64,000 nt of DNA from Edaphobacter dinghuensis (GTDB lineage Bacteria > Acidobacteriota > Terriglobia > Terriglobales > Acidobacteriaceae), in contig NZ_BMGT01000002.1 in assembly GCF_014640335.1 (NCBI RefSeq), positions 620,001-684,000 of the forward strand. Direction: 5' to 3'. Both the position numbers and the translations under genes were made by a program. Numbering within the stretch: position 1 is the first letter of the stretch; each line of letters opens with the position of its first letter. Below the pieces are notes generated by a model that saw nothing but the letters and a program-made list of their open reading frames with translations, had not been told where the DNA came from and searched no databases. This document shows, in pieces, positions 1 to 7,660 of the stretch.

Positions 1-1
1 C

Positions 2-1015
2 GGTATCTTCGGCAAACAGGACACCACCAAGATCGCAGCCGAGACCGATCCCGACACGCATCTCCCCGTCATCAGCCTCTACGGTCCCAAAGACTCCGAC
101 AAGCGCCCCAAGCCCGAAGACCTCGCTAAACTCGACGCCGTAGTCATCGACCTCCAAGATGCAGGCGTGCGCTTCTACACCTATGAGACCGTCGTCGGCT
201 ACTTCCTCGAAGCCGCCGCACAGGCGCACATCGAAGTCATCCTCCTCGACCGCCCCAACCCTATCGGCGGAGAGCAAGTACAAGGACCAGTCTCCGATGC
301 CGGCCTCGAATCCTACACCGACTACATGCCACTGCCGATCCGTCACGGCCTCACCCTCGGCGAACTGGCTCGTTACATCAACGGAGAGCGCCGCCTGCCC
401 ACCGCCGCATCTGCCGACGTTCAGGTGCCTATCAACGCTCGTCTCACAGTAGTTCCCATGCAGAACTGGACGCGCAGCGAATACTTCGACCAGACCCGCC
501 TGCCCTGGATCAACCCCAGCCCGAACCTACGCAGTCTCACCGCTGCCATTCTCTACCCCGGCGTGGCTCTGCTCGAAACCACCAACATCTCCGTGGGTCG
601 CGGCACAGCTACGCCATTTGAGCACTTCGGCGCACCATACATCGACGCGCCCCAACTCGCCTCCTATCTCTCTGCCCGCAAGATTCCCGGCGTCACCTTC
701 ACGCCCACCAGCTTCTCTGTAGCCGACACCGCAAATCGCTACCCCTACCATGGCCAGACGATCCCAGGAATCCACATCACCATCACCGACCGCAACGCGC
801 TCGACGCGCCCGAGCTTGGCATCGAACTTCTCGCCGCCCTCCACCGCTTCTATCCCAAACAGTTCGACCTCGCCAAGGCGGAGCGGCTCACGGCCAGCGT
901 CAACACCATGCTCGACCTCAGCAACAACACGGACCCGCGCAATATCGCGGACTCCTGGGCCAGCGATATTGCGGCGTTCAAAACACGTCGCGAGCCCTAT
1001 CTGCTCTATCGCTAG
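2..1015 (+). CDS. NamZ/DUF1343 family exo-N-acetylmuramidase, 3' part
   Basis: The reading frame is open from the window edge, so the 5' end (signal peptide and first part of the catalytic domain) is missing. The visible part has the family landmark VVIDLQDAGVRFYTY, followed by LLDRPNPIGG, and ends with the usual C-terminal region (PNLRSL, ETTNISVGRGT, FEHFGAPYID). DUF1343 proteins include NamZ, an exo-acting beta-N-acetylmuramidase that releases terminal MurNAc from peptidoglycan fragments, normally outside the cytoplasm. Here a role in muropeptide turnover or wall scavenging is inferred from family only. It precedes phoU on the same strand, but the gap of about 100 bases gives no sign of coupling. 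Family assignment is firm; activity is not shown. Confidence 0.85.
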   Translation, partial: GIFGKQDTTKIAAETDPDTHLPVISLYGPKDSDKRPKPEDLAKLDAVVIDLQDAGVRFYTYETVVGYFLEAAAQAHIEVILLDRPNPIGGEQVQGPVSDAGLESYTDYMPLPIRHGLTLGELARYINGERRLPTAASADVQVPINARLTVVPMQNWTRSEYFDQTRLPWINPSPNLRSLTAAILYPGVALLETTNISVGRGTATPFEHFGAPYIDAPQLASYLSARKIPGVTFTPTSFSVADTANRYPYHGQTIPGIHITITDRNALDAPELGIELLAALHRFYPKQFDLAKAERLTASVNTMLDLSNNTDPRNIADSWASDIAAFKTRREPYLLYR

Positions 1016-1124
1016 CTAACGATTCCGGCAGGTATTCATCTCACTACTGGTAGCAAAATTCATCTTCTCTTCGCCATCTTTACGTCACAATAGAGAGATA
1101 GGCATTTTGCAGAGAGGGAAGTAC

Positions 1125-1799
1125 ATGCCCCGCATTCATTTTCAACAACAACTCGTCGCCCTGAAAGACAAACTGCTCGCCATGGCCGCGCTTTCGCAAC
1201 AGGCCCTCAGCCTCTCCATCGACGCCTACCTCGGCAGCGACGCCATCCTCTGCGACCACATCAAGGAGATTGAGGAAGCCATCAACGCAGCCGAGCGCGA
1301 CGTCGACGAGATGGCGTACGATCTGCTCGCCAAAGAGCAGCCCATGGCCATCGACCTCCGCTTCATCCTCTCCGTCATCAAGATCAACGGCGACCTCGAG
1401 CGCATCGGAGATCAGGCGACCAACATCTCGCAACGGGTCCAGATTCTCCAAAACGGCCCTTCCATCTCCCTGCCTGTCGATATCTCCGAGATGGGAGAGA
1501 AGGTCGGCGTTATGATCCGCACCGCCATTCAGGCCCTGCTCGAAGCCGATGCCAAACTCGCCGACACCGTTCTCGCCATGGACGACGAGATCGACGATAT
1601 GAACCGCACCGTCCAGACCGAACTGATCGACCTGATGCAGCACCATCCTGAGTTCAGCAGCCAGGCGTTAAATGCCATCATCGTCTCGCGCAACCTCGAG
1701 CGCTCCGCCGACCACGCCACCAACATCGCCGAAGACGTCATCTTCTGGGTACGAGGCTCCGATGTGCGTCACCTCTTTTCGCTTGCCCACGCTGAATAG
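1125..1799 (+). CDS. phoU: Phosphate uptake/signalling regulator PhoU
   Basis: About 224 residues, the usual PhoU length, built from two tandem three-helix PhoU domains. The repeated acidic signature is visible in both halves (NGDLERIGDQATNIS and SRNLERSADHATNIAEDV); these conserved D/E-R-D residues form the metal-binding sites of the family. PhoU represses the PhoR-PhoB response and modulates the Pst phosphate transporter when phosphate is ample. An upstream TTG at 1107 keeps the frame open, but the ATG at 1125 is preferred because a GAGAGGG ribosome site lies just before it. No pst or phoBR genes are nearby, so this copy is isolated from its usual operon within the window. Confidence 0.93.
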   Translation: MPRIHFQQQLVALKDKLLAMAALSQQALSLSIDAYLGSDAILCDHIKEIEEAINAAERDVDEMAYDLLAKEQPMAIDLRFILSVIKINGDLERIGDQATNISQRVQILQNGPSISLPVDISEMGEKVGVMIRTAIQALLEADAKLADTVLAMDDEIDDMNRTVQTELIDLMQHHPEFSSQALNAIIVSRNLERSADHATNIAEDVIFWVRGSDVRHLFSLAHAE

Positions 1800-1802
1800 G
1801 CA

Positions 1803-3395
1803 TTAGGGCTGCTGCAGCTTGCCGTCGACCAGCCTCCACAGATGAAGCGGGTTGCCGTTCTGCAGCGGCTCCGGCAGCAGCGCTGTCGGCAGGTCCTGAT
1901 AACAGACCGGACGCAGCCAGCGCTCAATCGCCGTCGCTCCCACAGAGGTCACACGGCTGTCAGAGGTCGCCGGAAACGGTCCGCCATGCACCATGGCATA
2001 AGAGACCTCAACGCCCGTCGGAAAGCCGTTCGCCAGGATGCGTCCCGCCTTCCGCTCCAGAACCGGCAGCAGTCGCCGAGCGATCTCCACATCCCCATCG
2101 ACAAGGTGCAGCGTCGCCGTAAGCTGACCGGAGAGATGCTCCGCCACGGCAATCATCTCTTCAACGTCCTTGCACGCGATCAACAACGTCGTAGGCCCAA
2201 AGACCTCTTCCATCAACACCGGCGTCGTCAAAAAATGCTGGGCCTTCGTCGCAAAAAGCGTAGGCTGTCCCGCACAGGCCAACGGAGCCGCGGCTTGACC
2301 ACTCGCCAGCTTGTTGACCTTGCCCTCTCCATCCCACTGCGCGACGCCGTGCTCATACGCGCGATGAATGCCCGAGTTCAGCATGGTCGTCGCAGTCTTG
2401 GCCTCGATGGCAGTCTTCGCGGCCTGTTCAAAGCGCTCAAACTCCGCGCCCTCAATACCGATCACGATGCCCGGCTTGGTGCAGAACTGTCCCGTCCCCA
2501 GCGTGGCCGAATCGGCCAGCCCCTGCGCAATTGCCTCTGCGCGCTGGCTTAGAGCGCCCGGCAGCAGAAAGACAGGATTGATGCTGCTCATCTCAGCAAA
2601 GACAGGGATGGGCACATCCCGCCCGGCAGCAATCGCCACCAGCGCCCGCCCTCCACGGCGCGATCCGGTAAAGCCCACTGCCTGAATCGCAGGGTGCGCC
2701 ACCAGCGCTTCACCCACCGCATTGCCCTCGCCGACGACAAGCGAAAACACGCCCTCGGGCAATCCGCAGTCGCTCACCGCCTTCTGAATCACGCGGCCAA
2801 CCAGCTCAGAGGTTCCCAGGTGCGACGGATGCGACTTCGCCACCACAGGACAACCCGCCGCCAGCGCCGACGCAGTATCTCCGCCCGCAACCGAGAAGGC
2901 CAAAGGAAAGTTGCTCGCTCCGAACACAGCCACCGGCCCCAGCGGAATCTTCTGCATGCGCAGATCAGGACGCGGTGCAGGCTTGCGCTCCGGCAACGCG
3001 CTATCCAGCGTGACATCGAGCCAGCGGCCTTCTCTTACCAGCGAAGCAAATAATTTGAGCTGTCCCACCGTTCGCCCGCGCTCACCTTCGACGCGGCCAC
3101 GTGGCAGCCCCGACTCGCTCATCACGCGCTCCACCAAAGCATCTCCCAGGTCGAGGATTCCTTGTGCAATCGCCTCCAGAAATCCCGCGCGCTGCTCAAG
3201 GCCTGTCGCCCTGTAAGCGTCAAAGGCCAGCATCGCCAGCGTGCAGGCTTCATCAACATCCTTCGCCGAGCCGCCACCAAACGCCGGAGCCATCGTCTCT
3301 CCGGTCGCCGGGTTGATCGCATGCACCACACCCTGCGCTCCACGAACGCTTCGCGCTCCCACCAACATCTCGCCTGTAATCTCAATCGCCGTCAC
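1803..3395 (-). CDS. Aldehyde dehydrogenase, alpha-ketoglutaric semialdehyde dehydrogenase type
   Basis: A 530-residue NAD(P)-dependent aldehyde dehydrogenase. The catalytic cysteine is Cys305 in GQFCTKPG, the general base is Glu268 in VFAEMSSINP, and the coenzyme-site asparagine lies in GASNFPLAFS. The long form with KxGxV-type motif GQFCTKPG and an extended C-terminus (VSYAMVHGGPFPATSD) matches the 2,5-dioxovalerate dehydrogenases that oxidise alpha-ketoglutaric semialdehyde to 2-oxoglutarate. That is the last step of the non-phosphorylating L-arabinose, D-glucarate/galactarate and hydroxyproline pathways. In this pectin-degrading neighbourhood an aldarate or L-arabinose role is the best guess, but no dehydratase partner is in view. 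It is convergent with phoU (3 bases between the two ends). Confidence 0.85.
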   Translation of the reverse strand: MTAIEITGEMLVGARSVRGAQGVVHAINPATGETMAPAFGGGSAKDVDEACTLAMLAFDAYRATGLEQRAGFLEAIAQGILDLGDALVERVMSESGLPRGRVEGERGRTVGQLKLFASLVREGRWLDVTLDSALPERKPAPRPDLRMQKIPLGPVAVFGASNFPLAFSVAGGDTASALAAGCPVVAKSHPSHLGTSELVGRVIQKAVSDCGLPEGVFSLVVGEGNAVGEALVAHPAIQAVGFTGSRRGGRALVAIAAGRDVPIPVFAEMSSINPVFLLPGALSQRAEAIAQGLADSATLGTGQFCTKPGIVIGIEGAEFERFEQAAKTAIEAKTATTMLNSGIHRAYEHGVAQWDGEGKVNKLASGQAAAPLACAGQPTLFATKAQHFLTTPVLMEEVFGPTTLLIACKDVEEMIAVAEHLSGQLTATLHLVDGDVEIARRLLPVLERKAGRILANGFPTGVEVSYAMVHGGPFPATSDSRVTSVGATAIERWLRPVCYQDLPTALLPEPLQNGNPLHLWRLVDGKLQQP

Positions 3396-3446
3396 GCAAC
3401 CTCCTACGGTTATCTACACACTTTACTATTAGGCACACGCGAAGAT

Positions 3447-4448
3447 TCAGACAGCTCTCGCGCAGCGAAACCCAATGTTCGAAGCCGAGCTGTCAGGCGT
3501 GTTCGACGTCCGCGCAGCAACACGGTAGCGGTTGCAATAAGACGCATGACAGAGGAACGATCCACCCTTCATCACCTTGCCCTGCCCACTAGCCGGCCCC
3601 GTCGGGTCCTTTGCCGGCTCTGCGCGAAACGAGTTGTGAAACCAGTCCGCGCACCACTCCCACACATTGCCGGTAGCCGAATAGATCCCAAATCCATTGG
3701 GCGGAAAGCTATCCACCGGGCAGCTCCCCGCATAGCCATCCTCAGCCGTATCTTCAACCGGAAACCGCCCCTGCCACACATTGCAGCGATGCTCTCCGTT
3801 AGGGGTCAGCTCATCACCCCACGGATAGAGCTTCTGCTCTAACCCGCCGCGTGCCGCAAACTCCCACTGCGCCTCCGTTGGCAATGACTTCGAAGCCCAT
3901 GCCGCATACGCCTGCGCGTCGTTCCACGACACATGCACCACGGGATACCTGCCCCGTTCGCGCACATTCGAGCCCGGCCCCTCCGGCTGCCTCCAGAACG
4001 CGCCCGGAACCTTGCACCACCACTGCGCCGCTGCGACCGTATCTTCCACCAGCTCTTCAAACCGCTCAGCCGGAATGTGAGCCCAGAAGACGAACGACCA
4101 GCCGAAGACCTCCGCCTCCGTGCGATATCCCGTCGCATCGGCAAACGCCGCGAACTCTTCGTTTGTCACCGGGAACCGATCGATCTCAAACGGTGAAACC
4201 GTAACCGGGCGCACCGGCCCTTCGCCATCCAGCGGAAATCCATGCGGATAATCGGTGCCCATTAAAAAAGTTCCACCCGGCAGCGAGACCATATCGCCGC
4301 CTGCACCGTGGCTCTCAGCGGCTACAAGCCTCGCCTCATCCGTCTTCACTGCCCCCACATCGCGCATCGCAGAAGGTGAGCAGCAGGAAGGCTTCTGCTT
4401 CCCGCCATGCTCACCCAGGCTCTGCTCTACTTCGCCCATCATGGTCAC
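3447..4448 (-). CDS. Formylglycine-generating enzyme family protein (sulfatase maturase)
   Basis: A 333-residue FGE-sulfatase domain protein. It starts with the family entry motif MVSLPGGTFLMGTD and ends with GGSFLCHASYCNRYR, where Cys300 and Cys305 correspond to the redox/copper-ligand cysteine pair of true FGE; many non-FGE members of this fold lack them. FGE oxidises the cysteine of a CxPxR peptide in type I sulfatases to C-alpha-formylglycine, using oxygen and copper. No signal peptide is seen, so it should act in the cytosol before export of the substrate. It lies 9 bases downstream of the sulfatase gene on the same strand, a clear two-gene operon, and that sulfatase has the Cys-type motif. 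The stretch of about 45 N-terminal residues before the domain is poorly conserved-looking and the exact start is uncertain. Confidence 0.92.
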   Translation of the reverse strand: MTMMGEVEQSLGEHGGKQKPSCCSPSAMRDVGAVKTDEARLVAAESHGAGGDMVSLPGGTFLMGTDYPHGFPLDGEGPVRPVTVSPFEIDRFPVTNEEFAAFADATGYRTEAEVFGWSFVFWAHIPAERFEELVEDTVAAAQWWCKVPGAFWRQPEGPGSNVRERGRYPVVHVSWNDAQAYAAWASKSLPTEAQWEFAARGGLEQKLYPWGDELTPNGEHRCNVWQGRFPVEDTAEDGYAGSCPVDSFPPNGFGIYSATGNVWEWCADWFHNSFRAEPAKDPTGPASGQGKVMKGGSFLCHASYCNRYRVAARTSNTPDSSASNIGFRCARAV

Positions 4449-4457
4449 CCTTCCGAA

Positions 4458-5906
4458 CTATGGATACAATTTCGCCTCAACGATCTCCGGCTCCGGCTCT
4501 CCCGAGGCGACGATAAGCTTCTTCAGCTCCTCGCGAAGCTCAGCCGCCTTGGCCCGATACTCTTTTCGCCCGGCAAGGTTCATCAGTTCATGCGGATCGT
4601 TGCGCTGATCGTACATCTGGTACTCATGATAATTGTTACTCGTAGCCGCCCTCAGCCCCGTCGGATCGGCAACGCAATACGTCCACTCCTTCGTGCGGAT
4701 CGTTCTTCCCGTCATCGACTCGCTGATCTGGATCAGCTCCTTGTTCGGCCACGCCTCTCGCGCCTTGGCATCGTTCAGCAGCGGCAAAATGCTCTTGCCC
4801 TTCATCGACTCCGGCACCTTCACACCCACCGCGTCCAGCAGTGTCGGCGCAACATTGATAATGCCGAACAGCTCCGGTATCTGCTGCGCGCCCTCAAAAC
4901 CCGGCCCCTGAATAATCAGCGGAATGCGAACCGAGCTATTGTGCGTGCTGCGCTTGTACTCCTCATTGCGCGTCATAAAGTGGCATCCATGGTCGCTGAT
5001 GAAGGCAAAGATCGTGTTGTCCGCCATGCCCTCTTCCTCCAGCACCTTCCTCAGCCTGCCCACTGAAGCGTCAATGCTCTCGCACGCGCCATAGTAGTCC
5101 GGAAGCTGCTGATGCCAGTCACCCGGCTGCTCGCGCAGATCGGCAGGTACCGCCGCATTGATAAACCGCTCCGCCGAACCCTTCGGTCCAACCATGCGCT
5201 TCCAGTCATTCTGCTGATGCGGCTCAAGCTGCGAGACAAACAGGAAGAACGGCTTCTCTTGCTTCTGCCTTAAAAATCGCTCGGCACGATCGGTGATGAA
5301 GTCGACGCGATACTGGTCCTTGAAGGTGATCGCCTTGCCATCGCCGTCGTAGATCGTCCCCTCATAAGGATGGGTCGTATGCTCCAACGCGTTCGCACCC
5401 TCCCACAGATCGAGAAAGCCGCCGCGATACTCCGGCTTCACATATCCAGGCCCACCGCCATCCGACTCCTTCGCAGGAGCAAGATGCCATTTGCCAATCA
5501 GGTTTGAGGTATAACCCGCCTTGCGCAGCTCTCCGGCAAGCGTCGGTAGTTCGGTAGTCAATGCCGGACCATTGTGCCAGACATTCGTCTCCGTAGCATA
5601 TCGGCCAGTCATCAACACCGAACGCGCCGGAGCGCACACCGGCTGGTTGGTCACCGCATGCGTGAAGTTCTTTCCATGCGCCGCCAGCGCATCCAGGTTC
5701 GGCGTATTCGTAGAGCCGTTCAGTCCATTCGCGCCGACAAAGTCCCAGCGAAACTGGTCAGAGAGGTACAGAATAATGTTCGGCTTACGCTTCCCTGCCT
5801 GCTCTGCGCCCTCAGACTTCGCACCGACCGGCAGAGCCGCGGCCACACCTGCCTGTGCCGCTGCCGCCGCCGTCCCCAACAGAAAGTTCCTTCGATTGAC
5901 TGCCAC
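4458..5906 (-). CDS. Cys-type sulfatase, Tat-exported
   Basis: A 482-residue arylsulfatase-superfamily enzyme. The N-terminus (NRRNFLLGTAAAAAQAG) is a twin-arginine signal, so it is folded before export. The formylglycine site is Cys91 in CAPARSVLMTGR, preceded by metal-binding SDQFRWD and followed by SDHGCHF, which supplies further active-site metal ligands. Such enzymes hydrolyse sulfate esters, often on polysaccharides; the nearby GH28, GH106 and esterase genes suggest a sulfated plant or algal glycan, but the substrate cannot be read from the sequence. The dedicated FGE gene follows after 9 bases. A Tat route agrees with modification by a cytosolic FGE before translocation. Confidence 0.92.
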   Translation of the reverse strand: MAVNRRNFLLGTAAAAAQAGVAAALPVGAKSEGAEQAGKRKPNIILYLSDQFRWDFVGANGLNGSTNTPNLDALAAHGKNFTHAVTNQPVCAPARSVLMTGRYATETNVWHNGPALTTELPTLAGELRKAGYTSNLIGKWHLAPAKESDGGGPGYVKPEYRGGFLDLWEGANALEHTTHPYEGTIYDGDGKAITFKDQYRVDFITDRAERFLRQKQEKPFFLFVSQLEPHQQNDWKRMVGPKGSAERFINAAVPADLREQPGDWHQQLPDYYGACESIDASVGRLRKVLEEEGMADNTIFAFISDHGCHFMTRNEEYKRSTHNSSVRIPLIIQGPGFEGAQQIPELFGIINVAPTLLDAVGVKVPESMKGKSILPLLNDAKAREAWPNKELIQISESMTGRTIRTKEWTYCVADPTGLRAATSNNYHEYQMYDQRNDPHELMNLAGRKEYRAKAAELREELKKLIVASGEPEPEIVEAKLYP

Positions 5907-6289
5907 GCTTTACTCCTCTCAACTTACCGAACCATGTTAGTTTCTTATCAGAAATAGTGTTTAACTATCAAAACAGGCTCTCCACGAACTTAAAAGTGGA
6001 TCGCAACTGAACCTGAAGTGGACTTCGAATGAAGTTGAAGGTGCTCACTGTGCAACTTGCTTTGCACTGCCATCGTATCCCTATCAGGCTTCAACAGAAC
6101 CGCACAGTGATTGAGGCTCGAAGGGCCCCGCCTACCGGGGTTCCATCCAGACACAACAACTCGTACGCGGACAACAACCGCGGAGCCGTATCGTCTTGTC
6201 GGAAGAAGCTGTCATCGAGCAGTCATTCCGGCTTCGGAATAGCTTGTACCGTAACACAATCTTCGCGAGTAAAAACAGGAGTCGGCAGC
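5907..6289. other. Divergent intergenic region between sulfatase operon and GH28 gene
   Basis: About 380 bases separating two divergent genes. I see no convincing coding sequence: the frame open from 6029 lacks signal-peptide or domain features before the GTG at 6290. A plausible sulfatase promoter is listed separately. No operator was recognised for the GH28 side. Confidence 0.5.
5944..5971 (-). promoter_or_regulatory. Possible sigma-70 type promoter of the sulfatase-FGE operon
   Basis: On the minus strand TTGATA (5971-5966) and GATAAG (5949-5944) are separated by 16 bases, each matching 4 or 5 of 6 consensus bases. It sits about 40 bases before the sulfatase start. Read by eye only. Confidence 0.3.
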
Positions 6290-7654
6290 GTGCAACGAAT
6301 CTTTTCCCTCTTCGGTATCGTCCTCCTCACCTTTGCCTCCGTCGCTATTGCCCAGGACACCCGCACCGTTGTCGAGCCAGCCATACCTCCTGCCTGCATC
6401 ACGCTCCATGCGCATCTCATCACCAACTCCGGAACGATCGCCTCTGCCGATGAATTGAAGCTCGACACCGACCGTATTCAACAAGCCATCGACCACTGCG
6501 GCAAAGGCCACGCCGTAACCCTACGCGTCGACGGTACCCGCAATGCCTTCCTCAGCGGCCCCCTGCAACTCCGCGACGGCGTCACCCTGCTCGTCGACAA
6601 GGGAGTCACATTCTTCGCCTCGCGCGATCCCGCGCTCTACCAGACCGCCCCCGGAAGTTGCGGCATCGTCAACCAATCCGGCCACGGCTGCAAACCGCTG
6701 ATCTCCGTGCAGAACGTCTCCGGAGCAGGCATCATGGGCGACGGCGTCATCGACGGACGTGGTGGCGCAAAACTTTTGAACAAGGATGTCACCTGGTGGC
6801 AACTCGCCGAACAGGCCCGTCCTAACGGTCGCCAACAAGTTCCTCGCATCCTCGTCGCCGACCACGCAGATAACTTCACGCTCTACCGCATCACGCTTAA
6901 AAATTCGCCCAACTTCCACGTCGTCTACAACAACGGCAACGGCTTCACTGTGTGGGGTCTCAAGATCGACGCACCCCGACGCGGCGCGCGCAACACCGAC
7001 GGCGTCGATCCCGGCAACGGCTCAAAAAACATTACCATCACGCACAGCTTCATCAGCACCGGCGACGACGACATAGCCATCAAGGGAGGCACCGGAGGCG
7101 TCACCAACATGACCGTCAGCCACAACCACTTTTATGCCGGGCACGGCATGTCCATTGGCAGCGAGACCAACGGTGGCGTCAACAAAATTCGCGTCACCGA
7201 TCTCTCGCTCGACGGCCCCGACAACGGCATCCGCATCAAATCGAACGCCTCGCGCGGCGGCCTCGTTCACGACGTCGTCTATGACGACATCTGCATCCGC
7301 AACTCACCCAATCCCATCACCTTCGACACCGGTTACACAGCAGCTGGAACGCTACAAGGCAATTCCCTCCCAACCTATCGCGACATCACCCTGCACAACA
7401 TCCGCATCTCCGGCGGAGGCAAGATCTCCTTCAACGGCTACTCACAAGATCATCGCGTCGGCGCCACACTCGATAACGTCTTACTCACCGACAAAGCAAA
7501 TTACACATACTCTCTAAGACACGCAGACATCACAATCGACCCCGGCCCAGTCAATCTCAACTTAACCGGAGGCACCGACTCCACCCTCTCCGGCATAGCC
7601 GCCAAGGGATCACCCGCATCATGTACAGATAAGTTCGTCCCATTTCCCCGCTGA
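6290..7654 (+). CDS. Glycoside hydrolase family 28 (polygalacturonase-type)
   Basis: About 454 residues with a right-handed beta-helix GH28 domain. All four family signatures are present in order: NTDGVD (near residue 235), GDDDIAIKGG (near 258), AGHGMSIGSE (near 284) and RIKSN (near 315). Together these supply the catalytic aspartates, the histidine and the substrate-binding Arg-Lys, so an active inverting hydrolase on alpha-1,4-galacturonan is likely. The third aspartate in GDDD replaces the more usual cysteine. The GTG at 6290 is chosen over upstream starts because AGGAG lies 8 bases before it and translation then begins directly with a signal peptide (RIFSLFGIVLLTFASVAIAQ). It is convergent with the esterase gene, 6 bases apart. 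Confidence 0.9.
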   Translation: MQRIFSLFGIVLLTFASVAIAQDTRTVVEPAIPPACITLHAHLITNSGTIASADELKLDTDRIQQAIDHCGKGHAVTLRVDGTRNAFLSGPLQLRDGVTLLVDKGVTFFASRDPALYQTAPGSCGIVNQSGHGCKPLISVQNVSGAGIMGDGVIDGRGGAKLLNKDVTWWQLAEQARPNGRQQVPRILVADHADNFTLYRITLKNSPNFHVVYNNGNGFTVWGLKIDAPRRGARNTDGVDPGNGSKNITITHSFISTGDDDIAIKGGTGGVTNMTVSHNHFYAGHGMSIGSETNGGVNKIRVTDLSLDGPDNGIRIKSNASRGGLVHDVVYDDICIRNSPNPITFDTGYTAAGTLQGNSLPTYRDITLHNIRISGGGKISFNGYSQDHRVGATLDNVLLTDKANYTYSLRHADITIDPGPVNLNLTGGTDSTLSGIAAKGSPASCTDKFVPFPR

Positions 7655-7660
7655 CCTATC

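Noticed and set aside
6029..6289. 87 extra N-terminal residues for the first GH28
   Set aside because: No signal or domain content, and a good Shine-Dalgarno plus signal peptide begins at 6290.
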